From the NCBI RefSeq assembly GCF_030272615.1, contig NC_081415.1, positions 512,581,034 through 512,645,033 on the forward strand: a stretch of 64,000 bases of DNA, in the 5' to 3' direction. A program made the translations under genes and the position numbers. Of the stretch, positions 47,655 through 59,853 are shown one piece after another. Position 1 is the first letter of the stretch. Every line of letters starts with the position of its first letter. The stretch is from Cryptomeria japonica (taxonomy: Eukaryota > Streptophyta > Pinopsida > Cupressales > Cupressaceae). The notes beneath the pieces were generated by a model. The model saw only the letters and a program-made list of their open reading frames with translations. It had not been told where the DNA came from and did not search any database.

Positions 47655-49319
47655 AACATAGAGGCTACAAAAATTGATATTTGGTAGGACCATCCCCAGG
47701 TTTTGATTGTGCTGCAAGCGGAAAAAATATCGGATTACATGGAAAGAATGCAAAAAAGAAGACCTAAAATCACTAGGATTTTTAAAAAGGGGTGGAATAC
47801 GGGCACCCTGACCATTGGTAGTAGGAAGGTTAAGGTTAATGAGACCATGATCGCAGAGGCTACTGGTCTATCAATGGATGGAATTAAATTTTACAGGGGC
47901 TGGAAGCTGTCGAATGTTGTTGTGAAGAAGTTCCCTAAGGATGAGATGGAGAAAGAGAAACTGGTCAAGGGAAGCCACACATACTACTCCCCTAAGGTAA
48001 TCAAGTTGCTCTAGTGATGGATTTTGTTTTCTATCATGGAATTCAGAATGTTAGATGGTATATATACTAGAGTTTATAGTTACCATTTTGTCATTCTTAA
48101 TCATTTCCAACAAAAGGAGAAAATTCCCCTCCCCTACTACCTATTTTGTGCCCTAAATGTTGAGATTATGGATGCTATCTCTAATCCCAAGATTAACCCT
48201 TCTTTACACGAGGGTCTTATGGTGGTCCTATACAACCATTTAAGGAACACCATTGTTCAACAGGCTATATCTGAGGTATCCAAGTCAGATGATGGTTTGG
48301 GTGATTCAGATGATTTAGATTATGAAGGATAAGACATAGAGATGGATTTCAAGGTGGATCCCCATACCACCGGGTCGAGCAAGCTAAAAGAAAAATAAGT
48401 TAAGAGGAACAGGGTAAAGGGTTGATCAGTTAGAAAAAGAAGGGGGAGGACAATGACAGTTGGCACGAGGAAGAAGAGGAGAGTGAAGATAACATGGAGA
48501 CAGATAGTGATGAGGTTCAAATTATCTCAAGCCAAAAGAAAAAGGGGAAGATGCTGAGAGGTGAGGAGTTGGAAGCCAAGAAACATTTGCCCCTTCCTAT
48601 CGGCTCCAAGGATCAGAGTAAGGGCTTGGCTGGGAAGAATACCCCCAACAAGGAAATTAAGATATCAGAGTGGAAGGAGGTGGGTCTGGAGGTGAACCTG
48701 GACCCTATGGGAGATGAGGCTTAGAATGGCTCCCCTATGAACTTTGACCTTTGTATCAAAAATGGAATGGACTACTTCAATAAGGTCTTCTTTTGGATTC
48801 ACAAGGAAATTAAAAACATAAACTTGCTAAACAGGTCCTGGAAGCTAGCAAACTTGAAGTTTTGGAAGCTATTGGCACTAACAAATTCAGCTCTTTACCT
48901 GACTACTTAAGTGAGTTGACTAAAGCTATCAGCAATGCAGAGGAAATTATAAATGCCCAATGGAATAACTTTAAAACCCTGGAAGATAGAGTAGGGGCAA
49001 CTGAAAAGAAGATGGAAGGGATTGAGAAGACCCTCAAAAATATTTGGGACTAGATTTGCAAGATTTTAAAGGCCGCTTCTGATAGTATCAAGGTCCTTAT
49101 TAGCAAACTCAAACAAGTACAAGGTGATAAGGCCCTCAGGGATACTATTGAGGAGAAGGATGGAACCCTTGAAGATAAGGAAGCTAGTCCCAGAAAAAGA
49201 ACAAGAACAAGTACCAAGAAGAAGCAAAACCAAAGCAGGGACATTGAAGATATCAAGAGGACTATTGTAACAAAGGAGCAATTGGAGCTAGAAGCTGTCA
49301 AATTGATAAAGAGCTTCAC
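47655..49319 (+). pseudogene. Third ORF of the plus-strand LINE
   Basis: Follows RNase H by about 380 bp. Segment 47703-48014 reads ISDYMERMQKRRPKITRIFKKGWNTGTLTIGSRKVKVNETMIAEATGLSMDGIKF. The strand plus TGLxxxG motif recalls the N-terminal domain of putative plant transposon proteins. Segment 48024-48332 continues with LNHFQQKEKIPLPYYLFCALNVEIMDAI, NPSLHEGLMVVLYNHL and an acidic tail. After basic and disordered parts, a coiled coil (48862-49050) and a Lys/Arg-rich end (49190-49315) follow. One stop (48015) and a few frameshifts. The same ORF occurs in the minus-strand LINE at 52329-50635. Confidence 0.6.
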
Positions 49320-49545
49320 CTAGGCTTGGTTGTTCTTCTCTTCTTTTTCTACTATCTATTTTTTAGTTTCTTTGTGTTGTGTCTTTTTTGCTACTAGCTT
49401 TTTATTTTCAGCCAACTGTCCTTTCTGTGGTTGTTGTCTTTTGTTTTTTTGGTGGACTTTGATGACTATCTTTTGAATCTATGATGTAAAGGGTTTCAAG
49501 GACCCTTCAAAACTTATTTTTCCCTAATCAAAAACTATAAATAAC

Positions 49546-49600
49546 ACACATGTAGAAGATAAAGATTCTCCTAACTAAGTTCTCTTGTAGGTTCACTAAC
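49546..49600. other. Junction between two tail-to-tail LINEs
   Basis: About 55 bp of AT-rich sequence between the 3' end of the plus-strand LINE and the 3' end of the minus-strand LINE. Confidence 0.4.
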
Positions 49601-49809
49601 ATTTTTTATTAAGATAAACAGGTTTTATAGGGACCTCAAACCCAAAGTAAGAAAGAAATACTAAAAAATAGACAGTTGCTAACAAGTCCAGAAATAATGA
49701 CAAAACAACCACAGAAACAGGGGCCATGCCCACATAGCAAAAACACAAAACCACTAACAGAAAAAAATAAAAAACCACTAAATTGGAGATTGCATCAGCT
49801 ACAAGTTCT

Positions 49810-52333
49810 TTTGGATCATACTCTTATTGATTTCCTTGAGCTCTTCTATGATGAACTTGGGGGTACTCTTCTCCTAGTTCTCACTCCTACCCTTGTATAC
49901 TAGCCAGTAATGATCTGTGAACCAGTACCTTGCAAGTTTGGCTCCTGGATTTTCTTCTTCTATTGGTGTTTAAGGGTGTGATATTGGTGATGGATTGCGC
50001 TTTTTAGTTTGCAATCATCGCATTGAACCTTTTAAGAGCCTCAACACTATTATTCATGGCTTCCCTGCTAATATACCAATTGAATTCCTCGGGTTCCCCT
50101 TAATCTCTTCCAAGCTTATTTACAACTGCCCAATCCTTCATTCATGATCCATTTTCATGGTCTTAACATCTTTAATAAGTTTCTATGTCATTTAGATAAG
50201 TTTGTCAGTTTTGCTTGGCATGGGCATCTCAGTAAAAGTGTCAAGAATGCCCTTAATTCCTTCCTTTAGCATCTTGATCTCCTTGTTGACCTAAAGAAAG
50301 CAATTCTCATGGATTTTAATAGAATTATTAAAGAGAATATAAAAATCAAAGTCTTTTTTACTATCCCCATGTTCCCCCTGTTCAACGTTAATGGGGATGT
50401 CAAGATTTATTTCCTTCTCCTTTTCCTTGGCTTCCCCTATTTTCCTAATTTGGAATTTTTCATACTCGGTGGGCCAGAAATCGGTAAATTGGGGTTAGGG
50501 ATTTTATACTTACTAGAAGCTGATTTGGGGTGTTATAATCTTCTGATACTACTAGTGCTAGGTGTAATATTTTGTGCGGGGGGCTTCTCCTAAGAGGGAA
50601 AGTAGTTTGGATGTTCTGAGACATTGAGGTCCCACTAGTCCATAGCCATACCAAACCCGTCTTCCTCCATCTCCATATTGGACACAATTTGTACATCAAG
50701 GTTGGTCGAATAATTAGGGGTTTTGACAACCAAGAAGGGTTTAACCCCATGATCTTTGGCATATGCCACCATGAGAGTGATTAAACCCTCATGCAAGATA
50801 AGGTTGTCACCATTTTTTTGCATGATTTACCTAGCTATTTTCAAGAGAAGGTAACAAGTAGAAAGGCAAGAAAATTCTTTTGTTATGCTTAAATTTATTC
50901 AATTGCATAAATCGGTAAGATAATAGACTAGCATAGTGGTCATCAAGAGTAATGTATGTTAGGTCCCGGAGACAACTGAGAGGGGGGGGGGTGTGAATCA
51001 GTTGTCTAATAAATTCAAACCAAAACTAATTAACCAACTTAATGTTTAATACTGATAAACTAGCTAGGTATGCCAGTAGACAGTGTTAACAGTAAATTGC
51101 TATACCGGTAAGGATTAATGCATGAAACATAAACATAAAGTCATCCATAACACATGACACCAATATTTGTACGTGGAAACCCTGTAAGGGGAAAAACCAC
51201 TGTGGGAAACCTTACCCACAATCAGATGATACTACTACAGATAGTAAGTGTACAAAAGGGGTCTACACATCCAGAAAGGCCAACAGCCTAGAGCTCACTG
51301 CTCAATCACAAATGGGAGTCACACTGACTAAAGTTGGATGGTTAAATCCAATAAGAATGTACTACACAAAATAGCATCTTCATATGCTAGATTCAATACC
51401 AATGTAATCCTGATATGCTTCTACAAAAACCTAACTTCACCTTCAAATGATGTCTTTGTGTATGCCTCTTCTTGATCTTGCATATACCTTCACTTAATTC
51501 TTTTCCGCATTCCACACTTGATCTTACAAATAAGATCTTACATTTATACCATACCCTAAGACCAATTTTAGTAGGTTGGCTCTACAAGATATTACAATAA
51601 AAACATTTTACAAATAATATAATATCCGATGCAATAATTGATTAAACATGTAGGCCTAATGCATTTACAACAATAATAAATCATCTCCTTAGTGTGCCAT
51701 GCTGATCTGGAAAAGATAAACCTGCCAGTGTAACCCTAGATAACCTGGACCCATTTTCTAGTAAAAGAAAATATGCAAATATGAATATATCAATGATTAT
51801 TACTTCAAAATAAAGTGTCCACATGATGTCTTCGACATTACCAAGTGTCTTCCATGTCATTCCAGGTACCAGTGAACAATATATCCTGCCAGTGAATAAT
51901 ATACCAGTAACTATTGCCCAGATTACTGCTTGTCGGTGAATGTTGTTGGATCTCAAAAGTAGGTGTATTTAGTAGGTGTTGACATCAATGAAAAAACCAT
52001 ACCAAAATACCAACACTGTACCTCATTATCACTTTAGCCACATCTACCCAAATTTATTTCAGGTAATTCCTTTTATAACTGTCATCCGCTATCTTTGCAC
52101 CTTGTTTCTCTCGCTTTGTTTGTCGAAGAAGGCCAAAATGGCTTCTTTTGCCGCCACCTTCTCTCTTTAAAACCACAATGAAGGATTCATCGATTCTAAA
52201 ATTTGATACAAAACCAATGAGGATACCTTTCTTCCAACCATTCATAAAATCCTTTGTTGTTTTTGGGCCATTACCATGAAGCCTCTTGAGATACGACACA
52301 AGACTTCCATTAGTAATATCCATCCACAACTCC
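49810..52333 (-). pseudogene. Third ORF of the minus-strand LINE, interrupted by a solo LTR
   Basis: Segment 52329-52054 reads LVSYLKRLHGNGPKTTKDFMNGWKKGILIGFVSNFRIDESFIV and aligns with YMERMQKRRPKITRIFKKGWNTGTLTIGSRKVKVNETMI of the plus-strand LINE. Below the LTR, 50920-50770 gives KEFSCLSTCYLLLKIAR.IM and LILHEGLITLMVAYAKDHG, matching KEKIPLPYYLFCALNVEIM and PSLHEGLMVVLYNHLR. The ORF is thus recognisably the same gene on both sides of the LTR. The C-terminal part decays into Lys/Glu-poor fragments. Confidence 0.55.
50957..52015 (-). repeat. Solo copia LTR
   Basis: A 1,059-bp LTR. In its own sense it starts TGTTGGTATTTTGG at 52015 and ends CTAACA at 50957. Flanking 5-mers ATGTA (50952-50956) and CTGTA (52016-52020) match at 4 of 5. 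It is related to the LTR at 9816-10556 and the fragment at 61583-62150. No internal element sequence lies on either side; both sides are the same LINE ORF. This is the expected product of LTR-LTR recombination. Confidence 0.88.
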
Positions 52334-52599
52334 CTATTCTTTTCTCATTTCTCATAGGAAGGAGACTCTATTTTGTTTTTGTCACCTCCCATAAGAAGTC
52401 TACCTCTATAAAATTGGGTGTAATGACCAAACCCAAACTAGGTGTAAAGAAACCCTAGACACAAAAGAAAACTCTAGAAACCCTGGTTTTGAAATTTGAA
52501 CTCAAATCCCATCAAAGATCATTACTAATTCGATAATATGTCATCATTAATGTGAGATTAATGGCCAATACATTCAACATCCTTTCTTGTCAATTCACA

Positions 52600-53000
52600 T
52601 AATTGTATTGGGAAATTGTCCCTTCCTGTCCACCACCATATGTTCGCATAATCCACACCATTGTTTTTCAGGTGGTCATTGACATGTTACCTTCCCAATA
52701 AATGTGGGATATTTTGAATTCATCCAATTTTGTAATCATGATGTGGCATTCCTAAATTAAGTTCTTGATAGTCTAGTTGGGCTCATATTGTTTTCTCACA
52801 CATCTGATGATTGAATCGCTCTCAAGCTACATTTTTTTAACCCTTCTCTAATGGCCATGTGTAACCCAATGTAAGCATCTTTTTCCTTGGCAAAGTAGTT
52901 TGTCTAGATGCCCAGTGGGAGTGCCACCACCAAAAAAAGCCTACCATTGTGGTAGAAGTAACTCCCCCACAACCAGTTGGCCTAGGTTCCCTAATGTTTC
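52600..53000 (-). pseudogene. Decayed LINE RNase H
   Basis: The minus-strand translation with stops reads LESDSIIRCVRKQYEPN.TIKNLI and LDEFKISHIYWEGNMS, matching LEGDSxxII...P.WTIKN and F.ISHIYREGN.AD of plant LINE RNase H. It is followed by the third ORF, as in the plus-strand copy. Confidence 0.6.
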
Positions 53001-53050
53001 TACATATGCAACAGTCTAATAAAAAACTAATACTCCAACATAGTAATGAA

Positions 53051-55889
53051 ATAACAACACCAAAATGCATGAACATACACATATACAATTAGGTTCATTT
53101 TAAATACCAAAGTAAGTGTTCCTATGATAACCTTTACCTAAGATATAACAATGCATTCAATCAGATGAAGTGGTTGATACCAACATTGATCCACTTAATA
53201 TTAGTCTAGAATTAAACTATTTTTATTACATCACATTTAATTATATTACATCGAATTACAGCAATCCACCTAAGGGAGTGTCCAAATTATAACGATATTG
53301 AAATAATTACAATACTACAATAAACATGATTTTAAAATATATAACATCTACTAACACATCAATTGAACCATTTACATCTTGAAATCAAAGGTACGAGAGA
53401 GAAGATACAAGGTCCATCAAACACAAACAAACATGTCTACTAATCCCAAATGGAGGTAGGCAACAACCTCCCAACCATATAGAATCCTTAGTTCAACCCC
53501 ACCATTATTTAGAGACAAACATAAGGCCCCATACAACACAAGAAAACAAGGCTAACAATGACAAAATCCAAGAAATATTAAAGATACACATGAATAGTCA
53601 AGACTCACAACAAGGTTCCACTAGAGGCTACTAACAACACCACATAGGATAGGGTACTAGGACATAACTATGGAAGAGTGCCATCACAAGTCATCAATAT
53701 TATTTTCCCTGGAAGCCTCTCTAGGCCCTAGTGGCCATTTGATAGCACATGTTGAATCAAAAAAATCCCTTCATGAGGAGAAGCAAGTTTGATTGTGTCA
53801 TCTCTACATCCCCAACATGAAAAGGCCTTCCCAATCCCATCATTACCCTAAAATATAACTAAATTACATGGGTAGGGCACCATAACAATATCATTTAATT
53901 TATATCTTTTCTTAGGTTCATTTATTAGATTATCACTTGTTAAAGAAACTACCAATGGGATTCCCTGACAACCACTTTAGTGTCCCAACACTGAAATGAG
54001 AGTCACTCCTCCTAAGTTGAACCTAGACACCACTAACCTAGGCTTTAAATACAAATATCTATAGAAATAACATAAATAGATATATCCAATTAATCTTACA
54101 TAAAATTATAATTAAGAATTAGGATCATAAATCTTACACAAGGCCTCTATAGGCCTTATCCTTCAAGATGCATCAATGATTCCACTTCCAAATCCAGTGA
54201 CAACTATGTTTCTTTACATACAAGTATAGAGAACATATGAATACATGATTAAATCTATTTAAGGCCATATAAATTCCCAAATAGTAACAATAACTTAGAA
54301 TTAATCCATCCCAAGCCTCTAGAAACCATAAAGAAACCTACAAATAAAAAAAGTAGGGCAAACAAGACAAAAACCAAAAAAATGTGCATTTGACAATTCT
54401 TGTTGCATACATGAAACTTATTTATATGCATATGTTAATTATTTGTGATTTTGTGTTTACTATGGTTGCACATATGAAACAAACCTTGTGCCGACAAAAA
54501 TGAGGATCTTTAGGCCCCAAATTGGGCATCAATTTGGACATGGAAGTGAAATAGGAAAAGACCCATTTGAGGGGTGCCTATTTCCCTTCTCTAAATCCCT
54601 TCGACTTGACTCTAATAATCATACAAAAAGTACAAGATGCTAAAACCCAAAAATATCCAATTTAAAACTCCATTGGAGAGTGCCTACTAACACAAAACTT
54701 AAAACTCATAACCAAAATTCAAAATCCCATATAGAAAATATTATAGAAAAATCAAAATTACACTTAAATACAATTAAAAATAATATTATAACAATTTTTA
54801 AGGGAGCTAGAAAAGCCTAATATTTTATTTTTTTAAACCAAGAGAAAGGGAGAGGAAATTTTTAATTGACTTCAACAATCAAATTTCATAAATTTGATCT
54901 TCTTTTAAATAGAAGACAATGACATTGAATACAAAATATAATTTTCCAAAAGCAACCTAAGAATATGTTCTTTTCTATTGAACACAAAACCTTAAACAAT
55001 TCCATGGAAACCATAGGAAATATGAATGCATTCAAAATATATTCACCCATACTTGCCCAATAGTCAAGATAAATACATAGAAATTCAAAAGAACAAAAAA
55101 AGTCTAATTTTCCTTTTTAAATAAAATACATAATCACTCTCCTACATTGGGGTCTCAAAACCCTAACTCGGGTTCCATGAAGATAGCACATATTGAAAGT
55201 GATTTGATGAGAGATGAAGCTTGAATGAAAGCCACACCAAATCAAATTATCACAACAAGAAAAAAGACACCACACAACATCGAAGAACTAGAAATTTTTT
55301 CTTCAATAATCTCAAGAAATATCCAACAAAAACCCCTTTCAATTGCATGAGAAATTGGGAAAAAAAATCTAACAAATCTCTCTCCTCAAACACAAAAATC
55401 TAATCCTCCCAAACTTCACCAAAAAACACTATCCATGTGAAACCAAAAACTCTACAACAAAATATTAAAAAAATAATTAATATTCATTCTCACAAAAGTG
55501 TATGGGAAACTAAACCAACTTCGAAACTTAAAACTGAAAAATAATCCATAATCAAAAGTTCTCTTAAAAATGAGATACCAAACTCCCACCAATCATAAAT
55601 AATAATTAAACCATCAAAACCAAGATATAAATCCTCCCACTCAAACAATTCTACACAAATGGAAACTTAATATAAATTATTATTCCCTACCAAATAGTTC
55701 TCGCATATTGATATTTTGTCAACCTACATAGTGGGAATAATTAGTTAATATTTAATATACAATAGTAATATCTTTTAATTCAATAATAATACTAATAATG
55801 ATATTACAAATAATTATAAATTCTTGTACTTGAATTAAAATAATTAATTTATAATAGAATTGGAGATACCTTTAAATAATACTAAAGAC
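53051..55889. other. Unassigned AT-rich region
   Basis: About 2.8 kb without supported genes. Base composition and phrases such as GGGTCTCAAAACCCTAACTCGGG suggest remains of gypsy LTR or internal non-coding sequence, but no ends, ORFs or repeats could be matched. Confidence 0.35.
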
Positions 55890-56905
55890 ATAGCAAGGAC
55901 AACATTCACCACATACTCAAAGCAACTGACAGAGAGCATTGAACATTGCCTATAGGGAAATTTCAAACAAGTGAACACAATATCTAGGATGATTGTCCAA
56001 ATATGGAACAATATAAAATGCAAGTACCTTGTTAGGAGTAACCTCGGTAGAGGATTTTAGAATCCAAGCTAATGGACCACCTTCTGAGAGGATTTAATAA
56101 GTAACCAAGCTTGTTAGAGCTTACCCGATTAAGGGATTTAAATTATGCTATAATTGTTAGAAGACAATAGGTTTTTCTTGATCTATCTAAATAGCACTAC
56201 ATTTATTTGATCAGATCCTTTTAAGCTTTAATCTACCTTTACACAAACTGTAGATTCATTATCCGGTTAGGCAACCACAGACTCAATTGATTTTTGCCAA
56301 CACCTTTTACAAAACAACTTCATTGACCTTAAATACAAATCAATTAGGTCAATAACACAACAAAAACCTAATTCTCTCATAGAGATTACAAATAGATCGG
56401 TTCAAGTGTGATCGCTGGATTTACATAGCAATCTGTACACATTTTTCAAGAAAATTCCAACCGCTCCTTGATCACTGCTTCATCGGACTTTTAACTCATC
56501 ACGTACTTTGCATTAGATGCAATCCACTTTTTTCATTCCCTAGACAAACAAACAAATGTGCCAAAAAAATCTAAACTTGTCTTCATATAATGACCACACA
56601 TGTCACCATCATTACCGCTCAACATCAGAGCATAAACCAACATAACCATTTCAACAAACTTAGTCGATTAGGGTTTACCGGTTAGATAGCATAGAAAGTG
56701 TTTAACCTCATAAACCGGTTACTAGTTCAACTCACATACTTACATACTAGTTTACAACATCTTCCACAAAGCTCTTCCTACCGGTTACTAGACAATATCA
56801 ATAATAACAACAATATTAGAAATATCATAAATATCATTACTGGTTTAATTGACGTCAATGATAGCATAACATATCATTAATGCAATCTTCATGCAAATGC
56901 CAACA
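55890..56905 (-). repeat. Probable 3' LTR of the minus-strand copia element
   Basis: Begins, in the element's sense, TGTTGGCATTTGCATG at 56905, directly after a purine tract (56908-56918). It contains repeated AACCGGT words and a TATTTAAGG TATA-like motif near 56320. The far end (about 55890) is a guess; I could not match it to the 5' LTR remnant at 61228-61582. Confidence 0.5.
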
Positions 56906-56907
56906 AT

Positions 56908-57085
56908 CTCCCCCTTTAGCATTGATGGCAATGCAAATATCAACACGTCTGATTACTGCTATGATTGGTGAATAGGAATCGTGCTTTACATTACCAAGTA
57001 TTCACCATGCTCTTCATGTCTTCAACCTGTCACTCATTTCACTTTCCAATCACATAATTCTTCTCCCCCTTTGACAGCAATGCCA
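56908..57085 (-). other. Two polypurine tracts of the copia element
   Basis: On the minus strand GTCAAAGGGGGAGAA lies near 57077-57063 and CTAAAGGGGGAG at 56919-56908, the latter next to the 3' LTR start. The spacing is like that in the plus-strand copia element (9672 and 9803). Confidence 0.6.
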
Positions 57086-57329
57086 AAGTGAAAGTAAAAC
57101 ATGTAATGTTAAATTTTCACTATGCATCAACAACATATTGCAACTCGATGCTCCACCTATAGAATACATCCACTTCTACATCAATCCATGTAAAATTATG
57201 CAAGTGATTCAGGGACCAATGCAATCAGAATCATCCTTAGCTAACCTCATGAAGAGGTAAAAGCCCTAGTTGACTTCTAAGACACTCAAATGTAGTCTTA
57301 AGTAGAGGTGTGGTAAAAATATCTGCAAG

Positions 57330-57716
57330 CTACTCCTTGGTAGAAACATTCTCTAAGATAACATCTTTACTTTTAACTTTTTCCCTCAAGAAATGATACT
57401 TCAATTCAATGTTCTTGGTTTGTGCGTGCAAAACAGGATACTTAGAAATATTTATGGTACTTGTATTATCACATAAAATCTTAATAGGTTCTGAGATCTT
57501 CATCTTAAAACCTTCAAAAGTGTGCCTCATCCAAATAAATTGTGTGTAATTAATATAAACTGCAACATACTCAGCTTTAGCAGTAGATTGTGAAGTACAA
57601 CTCTTCTTCTTACTACTCCATGAAACAAGCCTTCCTCTAAGAAAAAATGCTCCACCGGTAGTGCTTTTCTGGTCATCAACATTTCCTTCACAATCAACAT
57701 CTGTGTACACCTTCAA
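57330..57716 (-). pseudogene. Copia RNase H
   Basis: A 128-codon stretch with the copia RNase H signature: YTDVDCEGNVDDQKSTTGG (near 57705), SWSSKKKSCTSQSTAKAEYVA, ILCDNTSTINISKYPVLHAQTKNIELKYHFLRE. It contains D, E and D at the expected places and then runs into the element 3' end. Upstream it is separated from the RT by stops. Confidence 0.92.
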
Positions 57717-57821
57717 ATCAATGTTTCCTCCATATGGATACCATAATCCATAGTCAACAGTACCTTTCAGATATCTAAAAATTCTCTTGGTTGCTATTAG
57801 ATGTTCTTCCTTTGGATTCTT

Positions 57822-58538
57822 CTAGAATCTAGCAACTATACCAACCACATGGGCTATATCCGGTCTGGTGTGAACAACATAGTATAATTTTCCAATCATT
57901 GACCTGTATTCCTTTTCATCAACAGACTTAGATTCCTCTTCCTTAGATGACTTACAACCCATAACCATTGGTGTTCCAACTGGTTTACAGTCACTCATGC
58001 CAAAAGTCTTCAAAACCTCTTTCCCATACTTAGATTGTGTAATGAAAATACCATTCTTCATTTGCTATATCTGCAAGCGTATGAAATTTTTTATTTCCCC
58101 TACTAAAGACATTTCAAACTCATTTTTCATTTCATCTACAAAACTATTTCTCATGACATTATTACCTCCAAATATGATGTCATCAACAAATAACTCACTG
58201 ACCTGTATTTCATCTCCTTCAGACTTGAGATAAATATTACTATCATCATTGGTTTTTGCAAAGCCTATCTTCATCAGAGGTGTATGAAGCCTTTCATACC
58301 ATGCTCTAGGTGCCTTCTTTAATCCATATAAAGCCTTATGCAATCTGCATACCTTGAACTTCTTATGGGCTGCAAATGCAAGTAAAGTTCTGACACCTTC
58401 CAGTCTTGCTACTGGTTGAAATGTTTCACCATAATCTTCTCCTTCTTCTTGTGCATAACCCTTATAAACTAATCTTGCATTGTTGCAAACTACAACACCG
58501 TCTTCATTCAACTTGTCGGTTGGGGTACCAGGGTCCAA
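57822..58538 (-). pseudogene. Copia reverse transcriptase with internal deletion
   Basis: 58538-58065 starts NNARLVYKGYAQEEGEDYGETFQPVARLEGVR, then reads AFAAHKKFKV followed directly by CRLHKALYGLKKAPRAWY at about 58349. In copia RTs some 35-45 residues lie between these parts, including the MDVKSAFLNG motif with the first catalytic Asp. That block is missing in frame. The second motif FVDDIIFGGNN (near 58190) is intact. 58061-57822 continues GIFITQSKYGKEVLKTFGMSDCKPVGTPM. Confidence 0.9.
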
Positions 58539-59099
58539 GTGTTGTTCTTCTCAATTTGATCCAATTCCTCCTCCATAGCTTTAAACCAATGATCATAACC
58601 AAATGCCTCCTTAGAACTTCTTGGTTCAATGGTGGAGATCATGCAAGAGTTCTCTCTTATTCTCCTCCTAGTTAGTACTCTAGCATCCTTATCCCCAATA
58701 ATCTATTCAAGACTATGGTTCAGTCTCACATATCTAGGTTCAACTTCTTCATTATCATCTTCTTCTGAATTTATTTGTTCCGGTTGAACAAGTGCATCAG
58801 AATTTTCTTTACCAGTTTCTGATTTAACGATTTCAGGTTCCAAAAGAAAAATTCAAGGATATTCATCTTTTTCCTCTGAACTGGTTCCTTTAGAGACTTC
58901 GGGACTTTCATCTACTCAAAGATAAGCACTCTCAATAATTCTCTATGCCCGGTTGTTGAAGCATTTGTAGGCCTTACTCTTGGTGGAATAGCCAAGAAAT
59001 ATGCCTTCATCACTCTTATCTTGAAATTTCTAATGTAATCACCTCTCTTAATAAAACATTTGCTACCAAATATCTTAAAATAGCTAACATCAGGTGATT

Positions 59100-59640
59100 T
59101 TCCATACCAATATTCATAAGGGGTCTTGTCCTTACATATTTTTACCAGAACTCAGTTCATTGTGTAGACAAATGTACTTACAGCTTCTTTCCAAAATATT
59201 TTCTCTACACCTCCTTGTATCAACATTGTCCTAGCAGCTTCAACCACTAACCAGTTGTTCATCTCTATGATACCATTCTGTTGTGGTGTCCTTGGTGCAA
59301 AAAGATACCATTTGATACCATTCTCATCACAGTACTTAGTGAACTCCTCAGAAGTAAATTCACCACCTTGATCTATTCTTACACATTTTATCTTTTTGCC
59401 ACTCTCTTTCTCAGCTAAGGCCTTGAGTACCTTGAACTTACCAAAAGCTTCATTCTTATCCTTCAAGAATGTGACCCACATCATCCTTTAGCAATCATCA
59501 GTGAAGATCATGAAATATTTGTCACCTTGAATGCTTCTTGTTCTTATTGGTCCACATAGATCTATATGAACCAAATCTAACAAGTGCTTTGTTGAGAAGG
59601 ACTTGCTCTTGAAAGTTGAAGAAGTCATCTTTCCTTTAAC
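59100..59640 (-). pseudogene. Copia integrase
   Basis: LVHIDLCGPIRT (near 59570) gives the first Asp, CVRIDQGGEFTSEEF (near 59390) the second, and TPQQNGIIEMNN (near 59290) the Glu. VEAARTML and FWKEAVSTFVYTMN follow. A stop near 59487 and frame problems after 59152 break it. Confidence 0.88.
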
Positions 59641-59853
59641 TAACATTCTTTGCAAAGAGCATTAACTAGTTTGTCTAGCTAAGGCAGACCTCTTACTGTC
59701 TTGGACTTACTCACTTTAACAATACTATGAAATTTTATATGACAAACTCTTCTATGCCAAAGATAGCTATCATCTATTTTATAATCAAATAGTTGCTAAC
59801 TTTAGAATTAAGATGAAACAGATTACCTCTGGTTTTTTTCCCGGTTGCATCAA

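Larger units (their letters stand above)
46005..49545 (+). mobile_element. 5'-truncated LINE, plus strand
   Basis: Begins inside ORF2 just before zf-RVT and runs through RNase H, a third ORF and a tail (GGGTTTCAAGGACCC then CTTATTTTTCCCTAATCAAAAAC, 49490-49535). 5' truncation is usual for LINEs. No target duplication was found. The tail resembles that of the opposite-strand copy ending near 49600. Confidence 0.75.
49601..53050 (-). mobile_element. Truncated LINE on the minus strand, split by a solo LTR
   Basis: Read on the minus strand: decayed RNase H (53000-52600), third ORF (52333-52016, then 50950 to about 49810), and a 3' tail near 49640-49605 (TTTGAGGTCCC then AAAACCTGTTTATCTTAATAAAAAATG). 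The tail resembles that of the plus-strand LINE. A copia solo LTR (50957-52015) sits inside the third ORF. The 5' end is lost or unreadable beyond 53050. Confidence 0.6.

Noticed and set aside
52422-52445. TGTAATGACC as an LTR start
   Set aside because: Decayed LINE RNase H continues beyond it (52600-53000) in the same orientation as the third ORF, so no LTR needs to start here.
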